Origin: Epithemia pelagica
Lineage: Eukaryota > Bacillariophyta > Bacillariophyceae > Surirellales > Surirellaceae
Direction of reading: 5' to 3'
DNA: 64,000 nt
Assembly: GCA_946965045.2 (NCBI GenBank)
Contig: OX337237.1
Span: 2,294,001 to 2,358,000 of the forward strand
In this document: positions 1 to 10,956 of the stretch, in pieces
Numbering within the stretch: the first letter of the stretch is position 1
Layout of the letters: each line of letters begins with the position of its first letter
The notes under the pieces: generated by a model
Databases searched by the model: none
What the model saw: only the letters and a program-made list of their open reading frames with translations
Told to the model about the DNA's origin: nothing
Translations under genes and position numbers: made by a program

Positions 1-794
1 TTGCTGGGAGGTCTGCGTTTTCTGACTGCATCCTGCAATCCAAAATAGGCAGCTCCCTTGGCCATCTTACTTGTGGCCGCCCAAGCCTCCTCCTCTGTCG
101 GTGCCGTCTCCCTCAAATCATCTACATAGGGATGAACATCCGCCGCAATTTCACCATTGTCTCGAATTTTGCTGATCCAAGGTACACTTGGATCATAATC
201 GGCGTCTCCTGGTAATTTCAAGCGGACGTCCACCCAACCAAACACGTTGCTTGGGTCTAACCTGTCACCAAATGTAATTCTCTTTACTCTTTGCGCATTC
301 TGAGTGGCTTGATAGGGTGATGTGGTTAATCCCATGGCACATCGCGTCCATGCCTCCCACAGTCTCGTTCTTCCGAATCGGTTCTTTAACTCTTCTGGAA
401 ACAAGTCTGTGATATCTATGCCCGTGTAGTGTCTCAAGTCTGGATGTAACCAGAAATTAAGAAACATTTTGCCGAAATCATTGTCGGCTGACCATGTTCG
501 CGACTCTACAGTCCGTAACATGGAATTTACATTTCCAAGGCCAAACCACGGAGCGAACAAGGACGCATGCAATCCGCTTTTGGTTCCATCATATACCATA
601 CGGATGTCTTCCTCACCTTTTGGTACCGAGAAAAAACTCGTAAGTGATTTGATCCCATCCGTTGGTGCAATGTATCCCCGCGTCCTAACCTTGGTGAGCT
701 TCTTTTTCTCGAAAGCTCGTTGCTTCTCGTCTGGATTAGCCTGCTGTCTCATCGGTACGAAGGTGGCTTTCCAATCCACATCGGCTCTATGCCA
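1..794 (-). CDS. Reverse transcriptase domain, 3' end outside window
   Basis: Translated by hand from 794 downward and open to the left edge. Visible RT landmarks in order are: FFSVPKGEEDIRMVYDGTK (fingers, template grip), a segment around ADNDFGKMFLNFWLHPDL (in the position of the first catalytic Asp), CAMGLTTSPYQATQ (primer-grip-like box 4) and VHPYVDDLRE, the catalytic YVDD. The frame follows the upstream ORF only after a -1 shift near 794-749. The remainder of the RT, RNase H and any integrase or recombinase would lie left of the window. Related RTs are, from memory, abundant in diatom genomes. Confidence 0.65.
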
Positions 795-2404
795 TCACGC
801 ATCTCGCGGAGCCATTGGGCATCGGGCATCCTCCAAAAGAATGGTGAGGATCCTTTGTCCCAATCCCACCATGATGCCTGAGAAGCGTGGATCAAAGCAC
901 TCAGACCCGCCTTGAGAGTTCGCTCTCTTAAATCATCATCGTCTCGAAATCGTTGAGATCGAAACCACAACCAAAACTCTGAGCAAACCAAACGCTTCCA
1001 ATATCTCAGAGCTCCTCGCCGGATGATCTCGAGGGCTTTGATACACTTTGCCTGTTTCTTCACATCTTGAATCTGCAACTTGCTGCAGATGCGATCGTCC
1101 CACAGGTAAGTAGGGATTTCTGCGTCATCCGATTTCGTCGCCTTCAAATTTCTATCCTCACGTCTCTCCTCAACATTCAATGAACCAACTCCTTCTTCGC
1201 TGTCAGGTGCGGCATACAAAGCATCTGCATCTGTCATTCGCAATCCTTCGGAGTCCAATTCATCCCGTTGAGAACTTTCGTTCCGATCCAACGTCCCATC
1301 CGCCTGATTTCCATCTACCTGTTCATCTTGTTCGTGATCACCACTCATCCATTCTCGCAAAGCTAGGGCAATCTGAACCCTCGCCTTGAATGGCACCACC
1401 AATTCATCAATCCAACAATTCAACTCTCGTTGTGAAGCCCTTTTGTGCAATTCCGCGGGAAAATCAAGGGCTATGGCCAGTTCTTGAGGAGCGAAACGAC
1501 GTCGAACATATGAGGTCATTGCAAAAACACTTGGCATCGTATGAACCCGATGTCTGTCCTTTTTCCAATTCATTTTCCGATCCATCACGTTCACGCCTTC
1601 CTTAGTGGGATCATAGTCCCTCGGCGCTGAGCATTCGCTCCCATTGATGGTTGGATCGACCACTCCGCTCATTGTTGTCCTTTCCAATCCTGGCTCCACA
1701 AAGTCCCTCCAACAATCTGCAAAACGACATGAACCTTCCTTTCCCACCACGCGCTCGGCCAAATGAATCAAACATTCCTGGGTGGTGACTCCGCCCAGCT
1801 CATTGTGCCGGAGACGAATTAGCGTCGTGTTCCACCCCGAACCTTCATCGCCATTGTACGGTCCTGCTCCTTTCCGTCCACCGATCCAACAAACCACTCG
1901 AACCGACTTCATCGTCCACACCGGATGACTAGGCCCGGGTGCTAATCCCCCATCGAAGAAGACAATATCCACTTCCGGACGGTTGTCCCAAGATTGCGGA
2001 ATTTTGAACATGATTCTCCTCTTCTTGGCTCCTCTGTTCTTGGTCAGTTTATCTTCCCGTGGTATCGCTAGCTTCGCCCAACTAGTTGATCCCGTCTCTC
2101 CGCTCGCTTCTTTCCCCTCTGGAGTGTCAATCCATCTTACTTCTCCCAACGATGACACTGCCCAAAACCAGAATGGGGTCCCACCACTCATCAGTCCGAT
2201 CTTACAATCTCCCCTGCCTTCTTTCAATCGCGAAATCTTTCGCTCCTCCACACCTGCAGGCGAGTGGCAAATCGACTGACTTTCTACATAACAATTAAAC
2301 TTTGTCGAGTTGAAACATCGCTCAACATCGCCATCTTCTCTTTTTCTTGCTTCTTCTTCCTTCATCTCCTCTGACCTCCTTTTTTGTCCTTTCTTGAGAC
2401 TCAC
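749..2404 (-). pseudogene. Retroelement ORF2, region upstream of the RT
   Basis: Open from just after the ORF1 stop (2417) in the same frame. The first codon after that stop region that could start is GTG at 2404; the first ATG is at 2365. About 540 residues have no domain I can name. Features seen are an FFDGGLAPGP segment near residue 150, an Asp/Glu-rich stretch near residues 370-430 and a Trp-rich C-terminus (ASWWDWDKGSSPFFWRMPDAQW) of the kind that precedes the RT fingers in related elements. The frame ends at 749, but RT coding continues in the -1 frame from 794, so the two overlap by 46 bases. This is either a frameshift mutation or a programmed -1 site. Confidence 0.45.
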
Positions 2405-2416
2405 AATTTCTTCATA

Positions 2417-4771
2417 TCATGCTTTCTTTCCGGCACCTTTGTTCGCAGACGCCACAGCGGAATTGACCGACCGCTGCAACTTCTCAATCTTGTCCTCCAA
2501 ACCTGATTTGAGAGCCGCAAACTTCGACCTCGGAGTGGCGAAACGAATCAAATGTTCGTGCAAGATTAACGCTATCTTTGGATGCCCGCTAAAGTCCGCT
2601 TGCCGGTATTCCTTCATGGTCTCATGCGCGCGTAACGTTCCCCACAACATTCCTGCTGGGGTATTCGTTGCACAGCCCGGAGCTCGGGCTTCTCGCAAGC
2701 TTCGAAAGATCGCTCGCACGCAATGCGAGATCAAGATCCATACCTCCTGGGAACTTGCCTCGCTCTCCGCCTGGACTTGCTGGTGATAACGCACGATTCA
2801 ATGGCAGAGATCGTCCCAAAACGTCTTGCTCTGCAACAACAATTCATGTGCCACACTCGCCGGCTCAGTCCCGAAAGCAAACAGGTCGCTGATTGCCTGT
2901 TCCAATGTTCGGCGCCTGTCCTTGACATGATCCAAGATGCGTTGGTGGATCCCTTCTCTGCCCGAGGGAGGATGGAAATCTTCAAACTTGGGTGCGCCAC
3001 CCAATGCTCGAGAATTCGTTGTTTGCGACTGGTCCGATCCTTTACCCAACAACGGCGGCACTTCAAGGTTGAAAGAAGCGATATAAGCCGTGTGGTAGGG
3101 GGTTTTGTCTCGCACTTTGGCCGTGGTCGCTCGCAAATTGGCGGCACGTTCCTCGTCAAGACTCACATCGGATGTCGCCAACGAGAGTAAAGAAACAGCA
3201 TCCACAAACACATGCGGATCAGCATTGACGTCGTGACGCGACATCCATGCAACGCAAGAGCTCCTCGTCGGGAAAACAATCGATCCAACAACAATTGCCT
3301 CTGTCTCGGCCTGTTCTTGAAGGTCCTTCAATTCAGTTCGTAACTCCTTGATCTCTTCCTTCATACGAGTAAACTCCTCTTGAATCCATGTCTGGTCCAC
3401 ACTCGTTGTCGATGCAGTACTCCTTGCGCCAGTAAAACTAACTGTGGCAGAGCCGCTGCTACCAGAGCAACCAGTCGTATTCCAACCAAACAAACCACCA
3501 CTGCCACCTGTTTGACCTGTCGACCCATGGCTCTTGGCTTGTTCCAACGCTTCCATTCTTGCCGTCAAGTCGGCCAACATCGCCGCCCATTTTCCACCTG
3601 GGTCACTGTTGTGACTTGAGGAACGCGACAATAACGAGAGTGTCGGATCGACAAACTGCTTTCTGAAATCGCTGCTGTCTCCAAAGAACTTGTCCAGACC
3701 CTCTTGCACCACTTGCTTTGCAGCAGCCAATGCTTGCTCAACCTTGACATCCACAGCGTTCAATCGTCCCAACACTTCTCTATCCACCTTGTTTTCCATC
3801 CGTTTCGACACAACGTCCTGCAATTCTCGAACCGTTGTCATGCAGTGAGTCAATACCTCAAATGCCGACTGAGTTCCAAACTCAGATGAGCGTTCACCCA
3901 ACAATGCATGAATAACCGAGAGCTTGACGTGGATCTGCTCGATATCATCATCCCATGATGCTTCGATCTGATCTCTCTCACGGCCCTCTTTCTCGTGTTC
4001 CACCCGTAACGTATTCACGTTTGAAACCAGGTTGCTCCAAGCTCCTCCTTGCAGAACTTTAACACTTGGAGTCGCTTGTTGATTCCCAATATCTTCTGGG
4101 ACATCCTTCCATGGAACCCCCGGTCGTCGCTTAATGGGTGTCTCCACTGCTCCGGCCTTAACATCTAGATCCTCCTCGTCGTCACTAGCAACCGCTTCTA
4201 CCATAGGCTCAAAAGCTCGCTTTGTTGAGCGCTTAGGGTTTGGCGTCATCGCCACGAACTTGACCTCCGCCTTGGTGTTTGCCATGACTTTTGTGACTGT
4301 AGAACGATCTACCCCATCACCCGACTCGGTCGCGGCATGCTTGAGGGACGCGAACGAGGCCTGCCAGCTCTCTAGGGATCGAGGGCTCAATTCCATTTCG
4401 TTCCAATCAATAGAACGAATGCAATGACCCGGGAGAACAGGTTGACAGAAGACAGAATCCGAAGCGTCGGAACCACTAGCCCCCCGAATAAAAATGCCCG
4501 AAAGGTCATCTCCAACCAACTTGGACCAATCATGCTTCTTGGCGGCATGCGAAGCCACCGAACACCCAACCCGAACACATACCCGCTGCCCTGCACCGAT
4601 TATGCCCCGACAAGACGCCTCAAAGGTATCTTGTTCGAGACGAACAACACCGAAGAGAGAACCCGAACGAAGGGTCCCCCCCCCCCCCCCCCCGGTCACA
4701 GAAACAGCAGACTCACCTGACGACCCCACAGAGGGCGAAGAATCCGGAGTACTTCCCCACTCAAACTTCAT
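2417..4771 (-). pseudogene. Gag-like ORF1 with coiled coils, interrupted by TGA at 2798-2800
   Basis: The first ATG is at 4771. From there 657 residues are open to a TGA at 2798-2800, and the same frame continues for 126 codons to a second TGA at 2417-2419. The N-terminus is Ser/Gly-rich and includes a glycine run encoded by an 18-base C tract on the plus strand (4676-4693). The middle has heptad-like stretches around residues 320-370 and 470-500 (KEEIKELRTELKDLQEQ), as expected for a self-assembling structural protein. No zinc knuckle is visible. Assignment as Gag rests on position upstream of the RT and on coiled-coil content. The in-frame TGA could be decay or leaky termination. Confidence 0.5.
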
Positions 4772-5303
4772 GACAAACGATGACAAGGATGAGGTGGATG
4801 GCACGGTCGAACAGGGAGAACCGAAGCGAAAGAAGAATGTAAAGAACCGAACGGGTGATCAAATCCAACGGTGACCTTCACAAGTCTTCTTTCCAACAAT
4901 TTATGATTGTTGAAACTTTGTTGGGTCAGTCATACAATGACTGCCCCAACACAACTCAATTCTTCTTGGGAACTCTTTGGGAGCGATTGCTTGATCATCG
5001 TTCGTTCGTCGGTCCCTTCTTGACCGAGGCGGTACGATGCGTGTCTCGATTAGGCGGGACTTGAAATTTTCGGTTGGTACAAATACGTCGTGTCTACGAG
5101 TGCGAGACGTGTCTACAATACGAGAGTACTCGTGACTCGTGAGTACGGTACTGGTTTATTCGGATCTGACGGAGAAAGTTCGGGGCTACCTGATTCGGGA
5201 CACTGTGAAGGGAATGAGGCTTAATTATAACTTCTTGGAATACTTAACAAATCGGCATGATCGATGATTACCCAACCGGTCTGAAAAAGGTCGAAGACAG
5301 ATA
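4772..5303. other. Non-coding stretch between two retroelements
   Basis: No supportable ORF. It contains clustered GAGTAC/GTACTC-type short inverted motifs around 5098-5150 (for example gagtactcgtgactcgtgagtac). It probably holds the 5' untranslated end of the left retroelement and the original target site of the gypsy element. Confidence 0.5.
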
Positions 5304-5308
5304 CCATA

Positions 5309-5512
5309 TGCGGTACCCGGACTCTGTCCCACCACGACTCCACGTAAACATGACTCGATAGGTCCCTAGTTGAATCTTTGACACCGACGTTCGCAGAATT
5401 CAGTCCGTCCTTGTCCCGTGTGCAGATGGCTTCTCTGGCCATCGCTCACTTTCCTAGCCTAATTCCTAAAGATTATAATTTTTACGTCCTACCATTATAC
5501 ATGGGTATGGCA
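5309..5512 (+). repeat. 5' LTR of the gypsy element
   Basis: 204 bp, TG...CA. It matches 10730-10933 except at three sites: A/G and T/C within the first 40 bases and C/G near position 93. Antisense ORFs inside the LTR are not genes. Confidence 0.95.
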
Positions 5513-5644
5513 CTCTGATCAGATTCCTCAACGCCCTTGTTTTTCCTTCTTCACCATAACACGCCTCCGGCGGCCGACGTTTTTGCAATTCCTTTTGCCC
5601 GTCCTTTGATTCCTTTCCTTTTCTCACCATTGCATCTCTCCATC

Positions 5645-6910
5645 ATGGCAGACAACAACAATGGGTTCATCACCCTTGTCGATGCACTCCGCTTCCAACG
5701 TCGCGTTGATGAGGCTTTGTCCTCCGATTCCTTTTCCGCTCTCAAGCTCAAAGATGACGACGACAAGTACTACGCCAACCTCCTCCCATTTCGGGAGTCG
5801 ACGGATGAAGACCCTCGAGATCTCTTCCTTTGGGTCCTCCACTTCGTGGACAAGATCCGCATCTCCGGTCATCCGGATCCCTTCGCCGCTTGTTGCGAGT
5901 ATTTCCCTCGCTCGGTCACCAGCGCTATCGCCGATCCCTTTCTCGAAGCCTACAACGGTTTGCCTCCAGGCACCAATCTCGATGAAGCCTGCTTCCAAGG
6001 TCTGATTGCTGCGGTTTTCGCTCCCCTTGTCCTTGTCAGTGAAGTTAGTGCTTTCCGCACCTTCCTTCTTTCTGGGCCTCGAAAGCCCTCAGACATGACA
6101 GTGGACTCGCATCTGCAGTCCCTTTGCAAGTTTTCCAATGGTCTCAAGTACCTCAGCTCTGACGCTGCGATCGTCCCTCTCACAGAAGACGAAATCAAAC
6201 AAGCCTTCTACCAAGGCTCGCCCACTACGTGGCGCACAGAGTTCCAACAAGCCAATCCCTTGGTGCCGGACATTGTCAATCACTTTGACACGGCTGCTCT
6301 CTTGCAAGCAATGCGCGGATACCAGCGCGCCTCCAAGCAAAAGGCCCTACAACGTGAGCAACAGCAAAATCGTTCGCAGTCTTGTCAAGACCGCTCTCGT
6401 CCTCGCGACTCCAACAACAGCGGCAATCGCGATCGTCGCGTGCGCTCTCGCCAGTCTCACGGTGGACTCCGCGGTGGCAATCGTGATTCTTCACGTGGCG
6501 GAAATCGCCGTGGCGGCTCCGACCGTACCGACTCCTCCGGAGACACTCGTGGCGCCTCCGATGGCAACAACAACTCCGATCCTTGTCCGTATCGGACCAC
6601 GATGGATTCTCATCGCAACCATTCTTGGGCTGATTGCATTTATAATCCTACGGGTCGCAATTTTAATCAAAGCCTTTTCGACGTCATGGTCCAGCGCTCC
6701 AACCGTTCTACCGGTGGCAATGCCGGAAGCAATCCCCCTCAAGGTGGTTCCAATGGCAATAACAACCCGCGTGGTGGCTCTTCCGCTCCTCTGCGTTCCA
6801 CTTGGGGCTCTCGTCCTTCTGCCCCAGGTCGTGCAGTGATCAACACGCCTCTGACTCTGCTGGTGCCGGCAATGGATGGAATGCCGTTCCTGCCAATCCT
6901 CCTGCCGTAG
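5645..6910 (+). CDS. Gag of the gypsy element
   Basis: I chose the ATG at 5645 (MADNNNGF); an upstream extension to 5537 in the same frame is in the leader. The product would be about 421 residues. Residues 10-230 form the helical Gag core. The C-terminal third is rich in Arg, Gly, Asn and Ser (RNA binding), with a CPYRTT..H..H..C cluster near residue 315 that could bind zinc but is not a standard CCHC knuckle. The frame runs to a stop at 6910. From about 6834 the continuation that matches downstream coding lies one frame lower, so the natural Gag/Pol junction or a deletion is here. Confidence 0.75.
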   Translation: MADNNNGFITLVDALRFQRRVDEALSSDSFSALKLKDDDDKYYANLLPFRESTDEDPRDLFLWVLHFVDKIRISGHPDPFAACCEYFPRSVTSAIADPFLEAYNGLPPGTNLDEACFQGLIAAVFAPLVLVSEVSAFRTFLLSGPRKPSDMTVDSHLQSLCKFSNGLKYLSSDAAIVPLTEDEIKQAFYQGSPTTWRTEFQQANPLVPDIVNHFDTAALLQAMRGYQRASKQKALQREQQQNRSQSCQDRSRPRDSNNSGNRDRRVRSRQSHGGLRGGNRDSSRGGNRRGGSDRTDSSGDTRGASDGNNNSDPCPYRTTMDSHRNHSWADCIYNPTGRNFNQSLFDVMVQRSNRSTGGNAGSNPPQGGSNGNNNPRGGSSAPLRSTWGSRPSAPGRAVINTPLTLLVPAMDGMPFLPILLP

Positions 6911-9900
6911 CTCCTCCTCCAGGATGCGTTCCTACCATTCCTGTCGATGCCGAGGGAATCCAGCAGTGGAGCGATCTTCGCAATCCTGAAAAGACGGTCC
7001 CCGCAATGTCAGATCCAAACTGGCCCGCCAACGGCTATGCCGGCAGCGCAATCCATCCCGATGCACCCATCAACGAGGTCATCGACCAGTTCAACAAAAT
7101 TTATGGACGCGGCATGGACATTGGCCACATCTACGACCTGTCCACCCAAGGAGGTCTTGCTGCTTACTCCCGCGTCTCTATGTCGTGATGACGCTTTTAT
7201 AAGCGAGGTGATTGATCCTAATAACGGTTACTTGGATAACCTAGAGTCTTATGATGAGTTCTACTCCCAATTTCCTTCATCTAGTGATGTTCATTCCTTA
7301 GATTCGCCTTCTCGGCCTGAATGCGTTCCACTCACCATCGTCATGGCTCGCCATATTGGCGGTGTTGAAAATACGCTTCCCTTGCGTGCCCTGCTCGATT
7401 CAGGCGCTGACAAGACGATTCTTCATTCACGCTGCCTTCAACCGGGCATGATACCGCGGTCTACCGACCGTTCCGTGAACACGACCATGGGAACTCGTTC
7501 GGTGTGTCCGAAATTCTCCTGGAAGACATTGTTCCCCCAGAGTTCTCACGAACCAAACACGTAACCTATCCCTTATGGGTCGACATCTATGATGCTCCCA
7601 ACAGTCGCTATGATATCATCATCGGTCGCGATTTGCTTCGCCGTCTGGGCGTCCTTCTTGATTTCGATCGTGGGATCTCCTCGTGGGACTCCATTGAAGT
7701 CGCCATGCGCGACCGCGATTCATTCGCGACTGAACACGAGTTCGTCTCCCATTTCATCGATCTCTTCGCAGATGATGACGTCCTCGGTGACGATTACCTG
7801 CTCGATTCAAATAACAAACAGGCAGATCTCGATGAGCTTCTCGCTCACCAGACTCATCTGACGCCCTCACAACAACAAGATCTTCTTGGTGTGTGGCTGA
7901 AATGCGGGCGCATCTTTGATGGCGTCCTGCGTGCCTATCCAGACAAAGAGCTGCATCTCGATCTCATGCCCGATGCCAAACCGGCTCATCATCGTCATTA
8001 TGCGGTCCCTCGCAATATCCATGACACCTTTAAAAAGGAATTGTTTCGGTTTGTCGATATCGGCATTCTCGAACGAGTTGGTTCCACTGAGTGGGCCGCT
8101 CCTCATTTCGCCATTCCTAAAAAGGATGGACGGATCCGAATGATCTCGGACTTTCGTTCGCTTAATGCACAAATGTATCGCCGCGTCTATCCCTTTCCAA
8201 GGATCGAAGATATCCTTCGACGACGCAAAGGCTACAAGTATTTCACAAAACTTGACATCTCTATGTGTTTTCACACTTTCAAACTCGACAAGTTTTCCAG
8301 CAATCTTTGCGTTATCACTACGCCTTTTGGCAAGTTTCGCTATCGTCGTCTCCCTATGGGAGTCAAACAATCCCCAGACTTCTGTCAGGAGCTCATGGAA
8401 GAAGTCCTCGCTGACTTTCGCGATCACGTCAAAGTCTACATCGACGATATCGGCATTGGGAAGAACATGTCGAGATTCTCAACAAAGTCCTCCAACGTCT
8501 TCAAGACAAGAACTTTTCAATCACTCCTCACAAATGTGAATGGGCCGTGCAGGAAACCGACTTCCTTGGCCATTGGCTCACGCCTACAGGTCTACGACCA
8601 TGGAAGAACAAGATTTCCGCGATTCTGGCTTTATCGCCTCCTCGCACCATGAAAGAACTACGTTCCTTCATTGGCATGGTTAATTTCTATCGTCACATGT
8701 ATCCTCAGCGATCCCATCACTTAGCTCCGCTAACAGCCTTGACCGGCAAGAAGACCTTTGAATGGTCCCCGCAATGTCAGACAGCCTTTGACAACGTCAA
8801 AGCCATGCTTGCGCATGATGCGTTCATCCGCTATCCCGATCACAACATTCCTTTCCACGTCTATGTGGACGCGTCTGACTATCAGCTCGGCGCTGTTATC
8901 ATGCAGGAAAACATCCCTGTCGCGTATTTCTCACGCAAGCTCAACCCCGCTCAGCGGAATTACACCACTATGGAAAAGGAGTTACTCTCCATCGTCGAAA
9001 CCCTCAAGGAGTTCCGCTCCATGTTGCTTGGCTCTGCCGCCTTGCACATTCATACCGATCACAAAAATCTCACCTATGCCACTCTCAACTCCCAACGAGT
9101 CCTTCGTTGGCGTCTCTTTCTCGAAGAATACAATCCCATCTTTCATTATATTCCTGGCCAGGATAACATCATCGCCGACGCGTTGTCGCGTCTCCCTCTT
9201 TCAGAAGAGGAGGAGAAGAGTGTCCCTTCCAAGGTCCCTTCCCACGGTCCCTCGTCTGGACCTTCCCACGGTCCCTCGTCTGGACCACGATCCCTTTTCG
9301 ATCATAGCGGCAAACACTCCGTGTTTCAGGTTCCTCGTGCACCTAATGATGAACCCCGCTTAGCGTCTCGTGACGCGGATTCTCATGAATCCCCTATTTT
9401 CATGGACAAAGAGTTGATCGATGTGTATCTTAATCATCCCGCCATTACGGCCAACCAACCCCTACCGGTTGACTATGCTACGATATTTCAGCATCAACAA
9501 AACGATGCCGCCTTAATGGCGTTGGTCCAATCCAAACCTGACTATTATCATTTGCAACCCTTTCCTACGGAAAACCCACAACACAACCTTGTCTGTTATC
9601 GACAATTGGTTAATGCCCTCTGGCGCATTCGTATTCCTGACTCGCTTCTCGCGCATACAGTCAACTGGTATCATCTCGTGCTTAACCACGCTGGTTCCAC
9701 GCGACTCCGCGATACTATCGCCATGCACATGACGCATCCCCAATTGGGACTCTACTGCGATCAAGCTGTTTCCAGCTGTCCGACCTGTCAACGGTCGAAG
9801 GTCGTTCATCGACATTACAGAGAATTGCCTCCTCGTGAGGTCCGTGGTAATCCCTGGTCCGACATTGCCGTCGATCTTATCGGCCCCTGGACAGTCAAAG

Positions 9901-10642
9901 TCCATGGCATGGCCCTGACCTTTCAGGCTCTGACGGTCATTGACACTGTCACCAATTTTTGCGAGATCATCCGCATATCGATAAAACCGCTCGACATGTT
10001 GGTCTCCAACTCGAGAATTCATGGCTTTCACGCTATCCTCGCCCGGTTCGTTGTCTTTTCGATCAAGGCGGCGAGTTCATCGGCCATGCGTTTACGCAAG
10101 TGCTTCGCAATCATGGCGTCAAGCCAGTGCTCCTAACGGCCAAAAATCCACAATCCAATGCCCTATGTGAACGTCTTCATCTAACGATTGGCAATTCGTT
10201 ACGCGCTATCGTTAACTACGAGCCGCCGCAAGACATTGATCAGGCCGCTCTCATGGTCGACACTGCTCTGCAAACCGCTGCATACTCTGCACGCACTGCC
10301 ATTCAGGGCAGCCTCAAACATTCTCCCGGCAGTCTTGCGTTCCACCGCGACATGCTGTTTGACATTCCCATCCTTGCGGACATGGAATTGATTCGTCAAA
10401 AGCGACAAATCATCGTTGACGAACGAGCTCGACTCGCAAATTGCTCTCGCGTCTTTCATGACTACAAGATTGGAGACCGCGTGCTCATCCGCGCTACCAA
10501 TCCGGACAAATTGGCACTTCGTACCAGTCCCAATCCTTTCACTATCACGCGTGTCCATTCCAATGGCACCGTGACCATTCAACGTGGTCCCCACGTCACC
10601 GAGCGCATCAATATTCGGCGTCTCATCCCTTACCGTGTGTGA
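6834..10642 (+). pseudogene. Gypsy Pol (protease-RT-RNase H-integrase), frameshifted
   Basis: Domains in order, each in the frame where it reads: a Pro-rich linker (to 7188); protease with LLDSGADKT (about 7390); RT with PKKDGRIRMISDFRSLN, LDISMCFH, LPMGVKQSP and catalytic YIDD (about 8440); RNase H with YVDASDYQLGAVI, EKELLSI and HTDHKNLTY (8860-9080); integrase with an HHCC zinc finger (CPTCQRSK near 9785), first Asp in AVDLIGPW, second in DQGGEF and Glu in NALCERL; and a C-terminal module (DRVLIRATNP...FTITRVHSNGTV) ending at 10642. Frame changes fall near 6834, 7180, 7490, 8464 and 9976. At least four fit loss of one base. No chromodomain is seen. Confidence 0.9.
9237..9284 (+). repeat. 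Two-copy 24-bp tandem repeat inside gypsy Pol
   Basis: Unit CCTTCCCACGGTCCCTCGTC + TGGA occurs twice head to tail, encoding SHGPSSGP repeats in the linker between RNase H and integrase. It is in frame and probably variable in copy number between element copies. Confidence 0.85.
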
Positions 10643-10715
10643 CATGGGTTTTACTGCCGTTGGCCTCTGGCCATCAAGCTTTCCCATGGCCCGCTCGAAC
10701 TTCCTAGGTCCGACC

Positions 10716-10729
10716 AGGGAGAGGTAGAG
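10716..10729 (+). other. Polypurine tract of the gypsy element
   Basis: agggagaggtagag lies immediately 5' of the 3' LTR, where the plus-strand primer of LTR retroelements is expected. It contains a single pyrimidine. Confidence 0.65.
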
Positions 10730-10933
10730 TGCGGTACCCGGACTCTGTCCCGCCACGACCCCACGTAAACATGACTCGATAGGTCCCTAGTTGAATCTTT
10801 GACACCGACGTTCGCAGAATTGAGTCCGTCCTTGTCCCGTGTGCAGATGGCTTCTCTGGCCATCGCTCACTTTCCTAGCCTAATTCCTAAAGATTATAAT
10901 TTTTACGTCCTACCATTATACATGGGTATGGCA
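10730..10933 (+). repeat. 3' LTR of the gypsy element
   Basis: 204 bp, TG...CA, paired with 5309-5512 and followed by CCATA at 10934-10938. Confidence 0.95.
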
Positions 10934-10936
10934 CCA

Positions 10937-10956
10937 TACTCGTACTGGTACGAGTA
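10937..10956. repeat. Palindrome at the gypsy integration site
   Basis: tactcgtac-tg-gtacgagta: perfect 9-base arms with a 2-base centre, overlapping the right target duplication. The element therefore inserted at the edge of a cruciform-capable palindrome. Confidence 0.7.

Larger units (their letters stand above)
1..4771 (-). mobile_element. Retroelement of unclear class (RT-bearing, possibly DIRS-like), cut by the left edge
   Basis: A minus-strand retroelement with a gag-like coiled-coil ORF (4771 to 2417), a pol-like ORF (to 749) and a reverse transcriptase in a shifted frame (794 to the edge). I see no LTR: the 5' limit is somewhere between 4772 and the gypsy element at 5304, and the 3' part lies outside the window. 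Lack of LTRs and the RT style (AMGLTTSPY, then HPYVDDLRE) resemble RTs that in algal genomes sit with tyrosine recombinases (DIRS-type), but no recombinase is visible, so the class is inference. Two in-frame TGA codons and one frameshift suggest a decayed copy. Confidence 0.6.
5309..10933 (+). mobile_element. Complete Ty3/gypsy LTR retrotransposon
   Basis: Two 204-bp direct LTRs (5309-5512 and 10730-10933) start TG and end CA and are flanked by a perfect 5-bp target duplication CCATA (5304-5308 and 10934-10938). The order Gag, protease, RT, RNase H, integrase is that of Ty3/gypsy. LTRs differ at three positions (about 98.5% identity), so the insertion is young. Despite that, the coding region needs five frame changes to read through. 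A purine-rich tract sits directly before the 3' LTR. The target flank on the right is itself a palindrome (10937-10956). Confidence 0.95.

Noticed and set aside
5221-5442. Minus ORF repeated at 10651-10863 (MAREAICTRDKDG)
   Set aside because: Both are antisense readings of the gypsy LTRs; the similarity is the LTR repeat, not a gene family.
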